Of a stretch of 64,000 nt of DNA, positions 1 to 9,488 are shown one piece after another. A model generated the notes under the pieces. That model searched no databases, was not told the DNA's origin, and worked only from the letters and a program-made list of their open reading frames with translations. Positions within the stretch are counted from its first letter, which is position 1, and each line of letters opens with the position of its first letter. Source of the stretch: Liberibacter crescens BT-1 (lineage in GTDB: Bacteria > Pseudomonadota > Alphaproteobacteria > Rhizobiales > Rhizobiaceae); contig NC_019907.1 of NCBI RefSeq assembly GCF_000325745.1, positions 516,001 to 580,000 of the forward strand, given 5' to 3'. The translations under genes were made by a program, and so were the position numbers.

Positions 1-649
1 GAATATCGAATTGATTTATCATAGTATCGCCATCACGATATATAAAAAATAAAGCGATGAACGTAAAAATTATTCCTAGAAACATTTCAAACGCATTATA
101 TGTAAGATTAATGCTAAAATTATAAATGTTTTGAATGTTTCCTTTATAAAAAATAGCAAAAATTTCTTCTAATCCTCCAGGTTTTGTTAAGTGATTGCTC
201 CATTGTGTATTCAGCCAGGAACCAATAACTGGAAGGGATGAAAACCATTCTGGAGTAGGGAGACCCTTGCTATTGGCTTCAATCATTAAGGGTATTAATT
301 GCTGTAACTCGATCACCGTATGGAATATCATAAAACTTATTGGAATAATAAGGATGATAAAAATCAGAGAGAGAGAAATTACAGAAGAAATGTTAGAACA
401 ACCTCCAGTTTTTATCACAATACGTTTATGTAATGGCCAGCTTGCAATGCCGATAACAAGAGCTGTGAGGATTGGTACAAAAAACCCTTGAAAAAAGTAA
501 ACGGCGCCTAAGACTATAAGAATAATAATCCATCGAGCTATAACAAGCGGGCGTAAAATAGCTTCTTTAAAAGATGGGATTGCTCCAATCCACCGTGGCT
601 TGTCCTGCGTTTCAAAACTATGAGAATTTTTATTTTCTAGAGAACTCAA
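1..649 (-). CDS. AI-2E family transporter (PerM/YdiK-like), C-terminus beyond window edge
   Basis: An open frame of about 216 codons reads leftward off the window edge. The N-terminus is hydrophilic, followed by a strongly hydrophobic segment (IARWIIILIVLGAVYFF), a second (ISLSLIFIILIIPISFM), and a third at the edge before an IYRDGD motif. This pattern, with the RPLVIARW and PVIGSW elements, is typical of the AI-2E/PerM permease family; the actual substrate is not known. I chose the TTG at 649-647 because AAAGG lies nine bases upstream; the ATG at 656 is out of frame and soon meets a stop. It reads away from parE with only about 100 bp of AT-rich sequence between. The family is well supported, the function is not. 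Confidence 0.8.
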   Translation of the reverse strand, partial: MSSLENKNSHSFETQDKPRWIGAIPSFKEAILRPLVIARWIIILIVLGAVYFFQGFFVPILTALVIGIASWPLHKRIVIKTGGCSNISSVISLSLIFIILIIPISFMIFHTVIELQQLIPLMIEANSKGLPTPEWFSSLPVIGSWLNTQWSNHLTKPGGLEEIFAIFYKGNIQNIYNFSINLTYNAFEMFLGIIFTFIALFFIYRDGDTMINQFDI

Positions 650-749
650 ATAACATGACCTTTATTTTTTATATTATATAATAAGAACAATATTAAAAAA
701 TACCATGGCTTGTTGATATTATTTAAAGGTGATTATCATGTATCCTTAA

Positions 750-2831
750 TTATATATCCAGGCTTTCAGCAAAGGCAGCTCTTTCTTGGATGAATCGAAA
801 GCGAGCATCAGGCTTTATTCCCATAAGCTGGTTAATAGAAACTTGTTCTTCTTGTAAAGCATTTTCATTAATCTCTACACGTAAAAGAGTTCGTTTTTGC
901 GGATCCATCGTTGTTTCTTTCAGTTGAGTTGGAAGCATCTCTCCTAGTCCTTTAAACCGACTGATTTCAATTTTTGCTTTTCCTGTAAAATAATTTTTCA
1001 TAAGTTCTATCCTGTGTTCATCATCACGAGCATAAACAGATTTTAAGCCTTGTGTAATTTTATATAATGGAGGAACAGCTAAGAAAAGATGTCCTTTTTT
1101 TATCAGATCATAGATTTCTTGATAGAAGAAAGTCAGTAATAGAGCTGTAATATGAGCTCCGTCAACATCAGCATCCGTCATGATGATAACACGTTCATAA
1201 CGCAAATCCTGATCGCGATATCTGGATCTTGTACCGCACCCTAAAGCCTGAACAAGATCAAGCAACTGTTGATTGGAAGAAAGTTTTTCTGCTCCAGCAC
1301 TGGCTACGTTCAAAATTTTTCCTCGTAGTGGAAGAATGGCTTGATTGGTACGATTTCTTGCTTGTTTTGCAGATCCGCCTGCTGAATCTCCTTCGACAAT
1401 AAAAATTTCTGCGCCTTTTGCAATGTTTTGCGAACAATCCGCTAATTTTCCTGGCAACCGCAGTTTACGTACTGCTGTTTTACGATTTATTTCTTTTTCT
1501 TTTTTTCGTCTCATACGTTCTTCAGAACGTTCAATAATCCAATCCAATAATTTTGCTGATTCAACAGGGTTGCCAGCCATATAGTGATCAAAGGGATCTC
1601 GGAGTGCATTTTCTACTATACGATGAGCTTCTGTGCTGGATAACTTATCCTTGGTTTGTCCTGCAAATTCTGGTTCACGTATGAAGATAGATAGTATACC
1701 AACAGCTGAAAGCATCACATCTTCTGTGGTAACAGCATTGGCTCGTTTGTTCTGTGTTAATTCAGCATAGTTTTTAATGCCTTTGGTCAGAGCAATGCGG
1801 AGTCCGGCTTCGTGCGTACCTCCTTCATGTGTAGGAATGGTATTACAGTAGGATAATAGGGTATCTTCTTCTTCACACCAAGCTATAGCCCATTCAACAG
1901 TTCCATGGCCTTTCTTTTCCGATTTCCCTGAAAAAATTTCACTGGTGACAAGACTGCGGTTCTCAATTTTTTTTTCCAAATACTCTTTTAATCCGCCAGG
2001 AAAATGAAAGATGGCTTTTTCAGGAATCTTCGCTTCTTGTGCTAAAAATTCATCGCAGTACCAACGTATTTCTGCGCCGCCAAAAAGATAAGCTTTTGAC
2101 TGAGCTATCTTAAAGAGCTTGCTTGCATCAAATCTGGCGTCTTCACCAAAAATTTGTGAATCAGGAAGAAATTTGATACTTGTTCCCTGTTTTTTCTGAA
2201 CCTTTCCAAGGTGTTCAAGTAATCCAAGCGGTATACCACGAGAAAATTTTTGTTCATAGAGTTGATGGTTTCTTACAACTTTAACTTGCATATTGCTTGA
2301 AAGAGCATTTACAACTGAAATACCTACTCCATGGAGTCCGCCTGATGTTTCATAAGCAGTTCCTCCGAATTTTCCACCGGCATGCAGTTTGGTCATAATG
2401 ATTTCGAGTGTTGATTTTTCTGGGAACTGTGGATGATTTTCTACCGGAATACCACGTCCATTATCAGTCACAGTAAGAAATCCATTTCTTTCCAGTATTA
2501 TTTCAATGATATTTGCATGACTGGCTACGGCTTCATCCATTGAATTATCAATCACTTCTGAAAAAAGATGATGTAAAGCTTTCTCGTCTGTACCTCCAAT
2601 GTACATCCCTGGACGCAAGCGTACAGGTTCCAGTCCTTCTAAAATACGAATTGATGAAGCATCATAATTAGTAGGGGAATCAGATGATGTATCAATTGTA
2701 GCATTTATCTCTGATGTTTGCTCTGTATTAGAGCTTAGAGAAAGGATTGTCTGATGTGTTTCTTCTGTTAGAAAAAGATCGTTTCTATTATTAATCAGAT
2801 CATTAAGGTTATGAGGTCTATTTTTTCTCAT
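750..2831 (-). CDS. parE: DNA topoisomerase IV subunit B
   Basis: ATPase subunit of topoisomerase IV, which decatenates daughter chromosomes with ParC. The GHKL ATPase domain shows RPGMYIG (about residue 73), EVIDNSMDE (about 92), DNGRGIP and GGLHGVG. The TOPRIM domain shows EGDSAGGSA near residue 478 and DADVDG further on. The C-terminus ends with the SRFKGLGEM element typical of GyrB/ParE. At 693 residues it is slightly long: the first 58 or so residues are a polar, Ser/Thr/Asn-rich extension before the conserved YDASSIR-LEGLEPVR start of the domain. ParE is preferred over GyrB because the C-terminal half lacks the long GyrB insertion and the pattern matches alphaproteobacterial ParE. It is transcribed divergently from tpiA. 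Confidence 0.93.
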   Translation of the reverse strand: MRKNRPHNLNDLINNRNDLFLTEETHQTILSLSSNTEQTSEINATIDTSSDSPTNYDASSIRILEGLEPVRLRPGMYIGGTDEKALHHLFSEVIDNSMDEAVASHANIIEIILERNGFLTVTDNGRGIPVENHPQFPEKSTLEIIMTKLHAGGKFGGTAYETSGGLHGVGISVVNALSSNMQVKVVRNHQLYEQKFSRGIPLGLLEHLGKVQKKQGTSIKFLPDSQIFGEDARFDASKLFKIAQSKAYLFGGAEIRWYCDEFLAQEAKIPEKAIFHFPGGLKEYLEKKIENRSLVTSEIFSGKSEKKGHGTVEWAIAWCEEEDTLLSYCNTIPTHEGGTHEAGLRIALTKGIKNYAELTQNKRANAVTTEDVMLSAVGILSIFIREPEFAGQTKDKLSSTEAHRIVENALRDPFDHYMAGNPVESAKLLDWIIERSEERMRRKKEKEINRKTAVRKLRLPGKLADCSQNIAKGAEIFIVEGDSAGGSAKQARNRTNQAILPLRGKILNVASAGAEKLSSNQQLLDLVQALGCGTRSRYRDQDLRYERVIIMTDADVDGAHITALLLTFFYQEIYDLIKKGHLFLAVPPLYKITQGLKSVYARDDEHRIELMKNYFTGKAKIEISRFKGLGEMLPTQLKETTMDPQKRTLLRVEINENALQEEQVSINQLMGIKPDARFRFIQERAAFAESLDI

Positions 2832-3173
2832 ATTAACTATGTATTCGCGCTTGCGGTAAATCTATATTTAATGTCAATAACTTGATATTAGTATATCAAA
2901 AAATCTCTAAGAGAATACCAGTAATTTTAAATTATCTGAAAAGCAAGCTTAACTGTTATTAATAACAAGACATCTGATTATTTTTTATTGTCGTTATAAC
3001 GATAAAGATATAATAAATTGGCTTGAAAGATACTCAAAAAAGTTATTGTAGCCAAGCCTTGTAAATTATGCATAGGATTGGTACGGTTGCTAATTATAGG
3101 GTATTTGTATAAAATCGTTAACATAAATGAGTGTTGTCTTGAACATAGAGATCATTGAAACGGGAGGCATTGA
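2832..3173. other. Divergent intergenic region parE/tpiA
   Basis: 342 bp of AT-rich sequence between the divergent parE and tpiA starts, so it must carry promoters in both directions. I see no ORF with a credible start and no RNA gene. A short inverted repeat (TTGGCT...AGCCAA, about 3018-3055) is present but has no T-run. A strong ribosome binding site (GGGAGG) lies directly before the tpiA ATG. Confidence 0.5.
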
Positions 3174-3944
3174 ATGACTCCAAATATTTTTCCGCTTATC
3201 GTCGGTAATTGGAAAATGAATGGCCTTCGTGCTTCTCTTGAGCATGTAAAAGTAGTTGTTGATGCTCTATCACTTTTTGATAAGTTCGTTGATGTTGTGA
3301 TATGTCCACCGGCAACATTAGTGTATTTGGCAGCACAGCTTTGTAAAGGTTCTTCGTTGTTGATAGGAGGACAAGATTGTCATAAAAACGAGTTTGGAGC
3401 GCATACAGGTGATATTTCAGCAAAAATGTTAGTTGATTGTGGAGCTGATTTTGTCATTATTGGTCATTCCGAGCGTCGATTTCATTATCAAGAAACAGAT
3501 GATATCATCTGTTCAAAGATTAAAACAGTTTGTTTTTCAGGGCTTAAGCCTATATTATGTATAGGTGAGTCAGCAGATGAATATTCTTGTGGAAAAACCT
3601 ATCAGGTGTTGCAGAGACAGTTAGAGTACAGCCTCCCTGATGATATTGAAGCTGCAGATCTTGTTGTAGCTTATGAGCCAATTTGGGCAATTGGTACAGG
3701 TTGTGTTCCTTCTCTTGATAATCTTGAAGAGGTACATACTTTTATACGGAGTATTTTGGTTAGTCGTTTTTCAGATATAGGACAGAAGATTCGGATACTG
3801 TATGGTGGTTCAGTAAATGCTAATAATTCTTCACAGTTTATATCAGTTAATAATCTGGATGGTCTTCTTGTCGGTGGTGCTAGTTTAAAGTCAAGTAGTT
3901 TTTTAGATATTATTAAGAGTTTTAGGGATTTTTCCCCTAATTAG
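3174..3944 (+). CDS. tpiA: Triosephosphate isomerase
   Basis: Interconverts dihydroxyacetone phosphate and glyceraldehyde 3-phosphate. The TIM-barrel signatures are all visible: GNWKMNG at residues 12-18 (substrate lysine), IIGHSERR near residue 95 (electrophilic histidine), AYEPIWAIGTG near residue 165 (catalytic glutamate and the start of loop 6), and YGGSVN near residue 210 (phosphate binding). At 256 residues it has the normal family length. The ATG is preceded by GGGAGG at an ideal distance. It is followed by secG and pyrG on the same strand, an order conserved across Alphaproteobacteria, so the three are probably co-transcribed. Confidence 0.96.
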   Translation: MTPNIFPLIVGNWKMNGLRASLEHVKVVVDALSLFDKFVDVVICPPATLVYLAAQLCKGSSLLIGGQDCHKNEFGAHTGDISAKMLVDCGADFVIIGHSERRFHYQETDDIICSKIKTVCFSGLKPILCIGESADEYSCGKTYQVLQRQLEYSLPDDIEAADLVVAYEPIWAIGTGCVPSLDNLEEVHTFIRSILVSRFSDIGQKIRILYGGSVNANNSSQFISVNNLDGLLVGGASLKSSSFLDIIKSFRDFSPN

Positions 3945-4023
3945 GGTATTTTTTAATAAATCTCTTGTTTTGTTAAAGAATAGTCTTTGCCAAGTTAAAA
4001 TATTTTTTGTGGAACATGTTGTA

Positions 4024-4404
4024 ATGCAAATATTTGTGATTATCGTTCATTTTGTAGTAGTTATTGCATTGGTTGGTGTTGTTTTGATACAGCGTTCAGA
4101 GGGTGGTATTTTGGGAATGGGTGATGGTTCACGATTTCTTTCTCCTCGAGGTGCTGTTGATGCATTGACACGTATTACAGCTATTCTTGCAGGTCTTTTT
4201 TTTATAACCTCTATTGTTCTTGGAATTTTGTTGCGTTACGATTATGATGCTAAAGATATTATAAATCGAATTCCAAAAAATTCTGAGAAAAATTCTGGTA
4301 TACTCGATTCATTATCTCCTCCTAATTCTTCTCATTCTCCTGGAAAAGAAGGAAAGGCAGTTTCTCCATTACAAAACAGTTCAGATATACCTGTTAATCC
4401 GTAA
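4024..4404 (+). CDS. secG: Protein translocase subunit SecG
   Basis: Small inner-membrane subunit of the SecYEG translocon. The chosen start gives MQIFVIIVHFVVVIALVGVVLIQ, the first membrane helix, then the SecG hallmark RSEGGILGMG, a loop with RGAVDALTRIT, and the second helix (ILAGLFFITSIVLGILL). After that comes a Ser/Pro/Asn-rich hydrophilic tail of about 55 residues, as in other alphaproteobacterial SecG proteins. The frame is open upstream to 3970, but the extra 18 residues are not SecG-like, so the ATG at 4024 is preferred although its ribosome binding site is weak. It lies 79 bp after tpiA and 84 bp before pyrG. Confidence 0.88.
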   Translation: MQIFVIIVHFVVVIALVGVVLIQRSEGGILGMGDGSRFLSPRGAVDALTRITAILAGLFFITSIVLGILLRYDYDAKDIINRIPKNSEKNSGILDSLSPPNSSHSPGKEGKAVSPLQNSSDIPVNP

Positions 4405-4488
4405 GGAAAGCATTTTTGCTTTGGTGTTTGAGTGGTGATTGGATTTTTAATTTATGGTATCTTTGATAATAGAAATTTGAGTTTGTGA

Positions 4489-6132
4489 ATGTCTTCTCCC
4501 ATAGTCAGGTATATTTTTATTACTGGTGGTGTAGCGTCTTCTCTTGGTAAAGGCGTAGCAGCTGCTACTTTAGCTGCATTGTTGCAATCTCGTGGTTATA
4601 AGGTGAGGATACGTAAACTAGATCCTTATCTTAATATTGATGCTGGGACGATGAGTCCAATCCAGCATGGCGAAGTTTTTGTTACGGACGATGGTGCAGA
4701 AGCTGATTTAGATCTTGGGCATTATGAACGTTTTACAGGTATTTCGGCAACCAGTGCAGATAATATTACAACTGGTCGTATATATAAAAATATTCTTGAT
4801 AAAGAGCGTCGGGGTGATTATCTTGGGGCGACTGTTCAAGTTATTCCGCATGTAACAAATGAGATAAAAGATTTTATTATAAGCAATAATAATGACGTTG
4901 ATTTTGTTATCTGTGAAATAGGTGGAACTGTTGGTGATATTGAAGCTATGCCTTTTATAGAAGCTATTCGTCAGCTTGGTAATGATTTACCACGTAGCGC
5001 TTCTGTGTACGTTCATTTAACGCTTATGCCATATATTTCATCTTCAGGGGAATTAAAAACAAAACCTACTCAATATTCCGTTAAAGAATTGCAAGCATTG
5101 GGTGTCCATCCTGATATTTTATTAGTTCGAGTTGATCGTACGATTCCTGAAACAGAACGGCGCAAAATTTCTTTATTTTGTAGTGTACCCCTTTCAGCAG
5201 TAATTCAAGCTCTTGATGTTAATGATATTTATTATTTGCCTCTTGCTTATTATAATCAAGGTTTTGATAGTGAGGTTTTATCTTGTTTTGGTATTAATCA
5301 GCCTCAAGAGGCTAATCTTGATGCGTGGAAAAATGTTTGTCAGCGTATTCGTTCTCCAATAAATGAGGTGACTGTTGCTGTTGTCGGGAAATATAATTCT
5401 CTTAAGGATTCTTACAAATCACTTGTAGAAGCGTTACGTCATGGTGGTATCAGTAATCAGGTGAATGTAAAATTATTGTGGTTTGAAGCAGAAATTTTTG
5501 AAACAGAAGATCCTTCGCATCATTTGCATAATGTTCATGCTATTCTTGTTCCAGGTGGCTTCGGTAAGCGGGCTTCCGAAGGAAAAATTAATGTTACAAG
5601 GTTTGCTCGTGAACAACATATTCCTTATTTTGGGATTTGTTTTGGTATGCAGATGGCTGTTTTAGAAGCAGCTCGTAATATTGCTGGTATAAAAAATGCT
5701 TCTTCTACTGAATTTGGTGAAACTTCTGAACCTGTTATTGCGCTTATTGATGAGTGGATGAAAGGAAAAGAAATTGAGAGGCGCTCTCCTATGAGTGATC
5801 TTGGGGCAACAATGCGCTTAGGAGCTTATAGTGCTCTTCTAAAAGAAGGATCATTGGTTTCTAAAATTTATAATTCTACTATGATTACAGAACGGCATCG
5901 TCATCGCTATGAGGTTAATATCAATTATAAAAAAATCTTAGAAAATTCTGGATTAATTTTTTCAGGAATTTCAACAGATAATATTCTTCTTGAGGTCATA
6001 GAATATGCTGATCATCCTTGGTTTATAGGTGTCCAGTATCATCCTGAGTTAAAAAGTCGTCCTTTGGACCCACATCCTTTATTTAAAAGCTTTATTGCCG
6101 CTGCAGTTTTGTTCAAGGATCAGTTATTATAA
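4489..6132 (+). CDS. pyrG: CTP synthase (glutamine hydrolysing)
   Basis: Makes CTP from UTP, ATP and glutamine-derived ammonia. The N-terminal synthase domain starts with [15 protein letters not shown] (P-loop) and has [15 protein letters not shown] and GGTVGDIE. The C-terminal class I glutamine amidotransferase domain shows [16 protein letters not shown] with the nucleophilic cysteine, and the HPE triad element in [12 protein letters not shown]. At 547 residues it is the usual length. It is the last gene of the tpiA-secG-pyrG group and converges on icd, with a likely terminator between them. Confidence 0.96.
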   Translation: MSSPIVRYIFITGGVASSLGKGVAAATLAALLQSRGYKVRIRKLDPYLNIDAGTMSPIQHGEVFVTDDGAEADLDLGHYERFTGISATSADNITTGRIYKNILDKERRGDYLGATVQVIPHVTNEIKDFIISNNNDVDFVICEIGGTVGDIEAMPFIEAIRQLGNDLPRSASVYVHLTLMPYISSSGELKTKPTQYSVKELQALGVHPDILLVRVDRTIPETERRKISLFCSVPLSAVIQALDVNDIYYLPLAYYNQGFDSEVLSCFGINQPQEANLDAWKNVCQRIRSPINEVTVAVVGKYNSLKDSYKSLVEALRHGGISNQVNVKLLWFEAEIFETEDPSHHLHNVHAILVPGGFGKRASEGKINVTRFAREQHIPYFGICFGMQMAVLEAARNIAGIKNASSTEFGETSEPVIALIDEWMKGKEIERRSPMSDLGATMRLGAYSALLKEGSLVSKIYNSTMITERHRHRYEVNINYKKILENSGLIFSGISTDNILLEVIEYADHPWFIGVQYHPELKSRPLDPHPLFKSFIAAAVLFKDQLL

Positions 6133-6253
6133 TATAAAGTTAGTTTTTAAGATATTTTTAATTATAAAAGGGGGGCTTACTGTGGGTTTAATTAATGTTA
6201 ACCAGAATATAATTTTTGATAAAATCTAAAAAACATATAGCAATTAAAACTCT

Positions 6254-6297
6254 AAGAATTGTTAATTCTTAAAAAGAGTGTTTCACATTCTTTTTTT
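6254..6297. terminator. Terminator region between convergent pyrG and icd
   Basis: Two adjacent inverted repeats. AAGAATT-GTT-AATTCTT (6254-6270) is perfect. AAAGAGTG-TTT-CACATTCTT (about 6273-6292) has one bulge and runs into T7 at 6291-6297, so it can act as an intrinsic terminator for pyrG. The stems are AT-rich and the call is by eye. Confidence 0.5.
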
Positions 6298-6343
6298 ATA
6301 AAAACACTATTATAAAATAATAAACTTATGTACTCATGAGAGC

Positions 6344-7555
6344 TTAATGAAAAGCTTTTTTAAGGTTTTCATCAATTTTTTCAAGAAATGCTATTGTTGA
6401 TAGCCATTTTTGTGCGGGTCCAACTAGCAAAGCTAGGTCCTTTGTCATGAAACCATTTTCAATAGTTGCAACACATACATGCTCAAGTATTTCGGTAAAG
6501 CGCTTCAAATCGTCATTTTTATCAAGTTTAGCACGATGAGCCAATCCTCGTGTCCAAGCAAAAATAGACGCTACCGAATTTGTAGAAGTTTCTTGTCCTT
6601 GCTGGTGTTGACGATAATGTCTTGTTACAGTTCCATGTGCTGCTTCTGCTTCGACAGTTATTCCATCGGCAGTCATAAGCACTGATGTCATTAGGCCAAG
6701 AGAGCCAAAACCTTGTGCTATGATATCTGATTGTACATCGCCATCATAATTTTTACAGGCCCAAACATATCCACCAGACCACTTGAGAGCACAGGCAACC
6801 ATATCATCAATAAGTCGATGTTCATAAGTCAGTCCAAGTTTTTCAAACTCTTTTCTGAATTCAGTTTCAAAAATTTCTTCGAAAATTTCTTTAAAACGAC
6901 CGTCGTAAGCTTTAAGAATGGTATTTTTACTTGAAAAATAAAGTGGAAACTTTCGCATCAGGGAATATTGCATTGAGGCACGAGCGAATTCACGAATAGA
7001 ATCATCTAAATTGTACATGGTCATTACAATACCACTTTCAGGAGCATCAAAAACTTCTTTTTCAATAATTTGTCCATCATCGCTAACAAACTTTGTGAAA
7101 AGTTTTCCTTTCCCTGAAAACTTAAAATCAGTTGCACGATATTGATCGCCAAAAGCATGACGACCAATAATAATTGGTTTTGACCAACCTTGAACAAGAC
7201 GAGGAATGTTATTGCAAATTATAGGTTCACGGAAAATTACGCCACCAAGGATATTACGAATAGTACCATTTGGGGATTTCCACATCTTTTTAAGATTAAA
7301 TTCCTTAACTCGTTCTTCATCAGGTGTAATGGTTGCGCATTTAATGCCAACACCACATTTTTTTATTGCATTTGCTGAATCAATTGTTACTTGATCATCT
7401 GTTTTATCACGATTTTGTATTGATAAATCATAATACTCAATTTTGAGATCAAGATATGGAAGTATAAGCTTTTCTTGAATAAACCTCCATAAAATACGTG
7501 TCATCTCATCCCCATCAATACTCACGACAGGATTATCAACTTTAATCTTTTTCAT
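6344..7555 (-). CDS. icd: Isocitrate dehydrogenase, NADP-dependent
   Basis: TCA-cycle enzyme making 2-oxoglutarate and NADPH. This is the eukaryote-like homodimeric type (about 404 residues), not the E. coli type. Visible signatures are [10 protein letters not shown] at the N-terminus, [38 protein letters not shown], the metal-binding YDGDVQSDI region, and [10 protein letters not shown]. The start is taken as the ATG at 7555 (MKKIKVDNP) because GAGGTGG lies eight bases upstream; an in-frame GTG four codons earlier overlaps that ribosome binding site. Its upstream region is the flank into which the prophage inserted. Confidence 0.94.
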   Translation of the reverse strand: MKKIKVDNPVVSIDGDEMTRILWRFIQEKLILPYLDLKIEYYDLSIQNRDKTDDQVTIDSANAIKKCGVGIKCATITPDEERVKEFNLKKMWKSPNGTIRNILGGVIFREPIICNNIPRLVQGWSKPIIIGRHAFGDQYRATDFKFSGKGKLFTKFVSDDGQIIEKEVFDAPESGIVMTMYNLDDSIREFARASMQYSLMRKFPLYFSSKNTILKAYDGRFKEIFEEIFETEFRKEFEKLGLTYEHRLIDDMVACALKWSGGYVWACKNYDGDVQSDIIAQGFGSLGLMTSVLMTADGITVEAEAAHGTVTRHYRQHQQGQETSTNSVASIFAWTRGLAHRAKLDKNDDLKRFTEILEHVCVATIENGFMTKDLALLVGPAQKWLSTIAFLEKIDENLKKAFH

Positions 7556-7788
7556 TAAACAGACCACCTCACCAGATTTTATTAATCATGGAAAACTTAT
7601 ACAGGATATAGCATTCAATTTTAATAAAGAAAAGCATTTCTATATGTTAATAACACAAAAGGTAATGAAAGAAAAAAATATCTTCAAATTTAATAAATCT
7701 TTAGGAGATCAGATCTTGTTCAGAAAGAACATCCCAAATGATAGGATAGAAAAAGGTAGTGTAAAGATGTGTGAAGCATTTTATATTG

Positions 7789-7804
7789 TTTCAATAGAAG
7801 GATA
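7789..7804 (+). repeat. attL core (16-bp direct repeat with attR)
   Basis: TTTCAATAGAAGGATA here is repeated exactly at 48024-48039. The two copies bracket the integrase gene and all phage genes, and the host genes icd and the histidine kinase lie directly outside. That is what site-specific integration by a tyrosine recombinase leaves behind. The core is not inside a tRNA gene; in the rebuilt attB it lies in the intergenic region between the kinase gene and icd. Confidence 0.82.
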
Positions 7805-7834
7805 TGAATGCCGCAAAATCAAGGGTTTTAGCCA

Positions 7835-7864
7835 AGGTGCGACCAAAATCAACCCATTGGTTTT
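7835..7864. promoter_or_regulatory. Candidate integrase arm sites, left end
   Basis: AGGTGCGAC at 7835-7843 recurs at 47963-47971 near the right end. CAACCCATTGGTTTT at 7850-7864 is the reverse complement, with one mismatch, of AAAACCAAGGGGTTG at 47994-48008. GGTCTTACCT also occurs at both ends (7886-7895 and 47948-47957). Short motifs repeated just inside both att cores are expected of arm-type binding sites for integrase or an accessory factor. This assignment is inferred from position and similarity only. Confidence 0.5.
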
Positions 7865-7893
7865 GCTGGGGTTTCGTTATGACCTGGTCTTAC

Positions 7894-8922
7894 CTAAATT
7901 TCCTTAGAAAGCTTTTTTGCAGCCTGATAAGCAAGGCGTGTCTTGTCTGCTTCTTTTGTATATGTTTCAGCCATAGCTATTTTTGACCACCCGAACATGG
8001 CCATAAGTTCCTGTGTGCTGGCTCCTGCATTTGCAGCAATGGTTGCTCCTGCTTTACGTAAGCCGTGTGCTGTACAGTGGGCAGGGAGTTTTGCTTCCCT
8101 GCATTTTTTCAGGAACCACATCCCAAAAGATTCTGGGTTAGAAAATGCTTTTCCTTTATTTGATAAGATAAAAACCTCTCCTGTTTTTTCTGTTGCATCT
8201 ATACACTTTTGTAGTTGTTTAAAAACAGGGATATAAACCCATGCTCCTGTCTTCTGTGTTTTAAAGGACAAGACACCGTCTTTAATATGTTGTGGCCCAA
8301 CATGAATGACGTCTGATCTTCTGAGACCAAAGAAGAGCATCAGTTCCAGAGCTAATCTCGGCATTGAGCCGATAGGATGATGTGAACGATATTGTTCCAC
8401 TTCCTCTATTGTCCAAGCATGATGTCCGTCACTTTTAAAAGGAATCCTTGAAACGCCAGTAACAGGGTTTTGGGTAGCCAGCCCATTTGATAATGCCCAT
8501 ACGAACAGGGTGGATACGGCCGAAAGAAAGGACATCACAACTGAAGGCTTTTCTGCTCTTCTGTCTACGGCATCCTGAATATGCTTTTTGGTAATTCTTG
8601 CGAAAGGTATTGTTCCTGATTCTGTAATAATTTTGTTATATACGCTGTTGCGAGAATTTTTTGTTGTTGGGCGTAATACTTTATACGCAGAGCTTTTCCT
8701 GTATTCCTCTATCAGCCATGCCAATGTTCCCTGTTTTAATACCCCTGCTTTTCTTTTTTCTGTTCTATCTCCGACAAGAGCATTTTTGTAAGCTTCAAGG
8801 AACTCTTGCGATCCGTATGAATCAGGAAGCCTGATACGTTTACCATCTTTTTTAAAGTACCAGACTTTTTTACCGTGCCGTGTTGTTTCGTGAGAGAGGT
8901 GAGGGTAACGGCGTTTTGGCAT
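7894..8922 (-). CDS. int: Phage tyrosine integrase
   Basis: Catalyses integration and excision at the att cores. The N-terminal half (residues 1-160) contains an Arm/SAM-like DNA-binding region. The catalytic domain shows the first arginine at FFGLRRSD (R201), the HGLR box (H286, R289), W312 in the position of the second histidine, and the nucleophile Y321 in AETYTKE. The length of 342 is typical. The gene is last in the leftward pL operon and ends 90 bp from attL. No clear ribosome binding site directly precedes the ATG; a GAGGAGG sits inside the end of the upstream 57-residue gene, so translation may be coupled to it. Confidence 0.95.
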   Translation of the reverse strand: MPKRRYPHLSHETTRHGKKVWYFKKDGKRIRLPDSYGSQEFLEAYKNALVGDRTEKRKAGVLKQGTLAWLIEEYRKSSAYKVLRPTTKNSRNSVYNKIITESGTIPFARITKKHIQDAVDRRAEKPSVVMSFLSAVSTLFVWALSNGLATQNPVTGVSRIPFKSDGHHAWTIEEVEQYRSHHPIGSMPRLALELMLFFGLRRSDVIHVGPQHIKDGVLSFKTQKTGAWVYIPVFKQLQKCIDATEKTGEVFILSNKGKAFSNPESFGMWFLKKCREAKLPAHCTAHGLRKAGATIAANAGASTQELMAMFGWSKIAMAETYTKEADKTRLAYQAAKKLSKEI

Positions 8923-8925
8923 AGG

Positions 8926-9099
8926 CTACAGAATAAAATCCTCCTCTTCCTTCTTTGTTTCGAGCGAAGGTACGATAAACTCAGGGTAGACGCGCAGGGT
9001 CATGTTTTCAGAGACAAGCTCGCACATGACATGTTCTTCTTTTGCCACCCTGGCAATACGCTGCAGATCAAGCTGTCTGATAAAGGCAGTTTTTGTCAT
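8926..9099 (-). CDS. Small phage protein upstream of integrase (57 aa)
   Basis: A 57-residue protein starting MTKTAFIRQLDLQRIARVAK. The start has GGAGAA six bases upstream and overlaps the stop of the NinB-like gene by four bases (ATGA), so it is a real member of the pL operon. The N-terminal TAFIRQLDLQRIARVAK stretch resembles the opening of small proteins often found next to integrase genes in alphaproteobacterial prophages. By position it could be an excisionase or directionality factor, but I see no DNA-binding motif that proves this. The C-terminal third is acidic (KKEEEDF). Confidence 0.7.
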   Translation of the reverse strand: MTKTAFIRQLDLQRIARVAKEEHVMCELVSENMTLRVYPEFIVPSLETKKEEEDFIL

Positions 9100-9488
9100 G
9101 ATTGTTCTCCATCATGGAAGATGATTTTATTGCGTGCTCCCCATTCATGCATAAGCTCAATCATGTCTCTCATTTCCTCTTTTGTGAGATTTGAGGAAGA
9201 ACGTCCAAGATTGACGAAGCCATTTCCTTCAAGATTGGGAACAATGCGCATTTCCTTTCGCAGGGCATCAAGGAAGATCAGCTTCCAGTCCTCGGCAGCA
9301 AGCCTTGTCCCATGATGCCTTGCCTGTGTGGCGATATCGGTGAGCATTGCCCACATGCGATTGTTCTGCGGCAGACTGCGCAAGGGTTTCCTGAACTCTA
9401 TCCTTGTTTCGGCAGGAGCTGTTTTGACCCAGTGCATAGCCTTTTGACGATCCATAGTGTTATGCAGAACAATCAGGGCACGGCTCAT
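9096..9488 (-). CDS. NinB-like recombination protein
   Basis: 130 residues matching the NinB/Orf family of lambda, a ssDNA-binding recombination mediator that helps annealing proteins. Visible family features are the RSLPQNNRMWAMLTDIA motif (family form R-S-x-x-Q-N-x-x-x-W), AAEDWKLIFLDALRKE, the PNLEGNGFVNLGRSSS turn, and MRDMIELMHEWGA. It follows the exonuclease gene with a four-base overlap. With the ERF and YqaJ proteins upstream it completes a phage recombination module. Confidence 0.85.
   Translation of the reverse strand: MSRALIVLHNTMDRQKAMHWVKTAPAETRIEFRKPLRSLPQNNRMWAMLTDIATQARHHGTRLAAEDWKLIFLDALRKEMRIVPNLEGNGFVNLGRSSSNLTKEEMRDMIELMHEWGARNKIIFHDGEQS

Larger units (their letters stand above)
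7556..7893. other. icd upstream region and left prophage junction
   Basis: 338 bp with no secure gene. An open frame on the plus strand (7644-7907) crosses the left att repeat. If the prophage is removed in silico, the frame meets a TAA right at the repeat and would encode only 53 residues (from MLITQKVMK to VSIEG). It has no recognisable motif and no good ribosome binding site, so I treat it as doubtful. The region presumably holds the icd promoter and, from 7805 on, phage attachment-arm sequence. Confidence 0.45.

Noticed and set aside
750-2831. GyrB instead of ParE
   Set aside because: Length and C-terminal region fit ParE better; the long GyrB insertion is absent.
7644-7907. 87-aa ORF across attL
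   Set aside because: It is a chimera of host and phage sequence; on the empty chromosome it stops at the att core. No family features.
8926-9099. Naming the small gene before int as xis
   Set aside because: Position fits, but no excisionase helix-turn-helix is visible, so only a neutral name is given.
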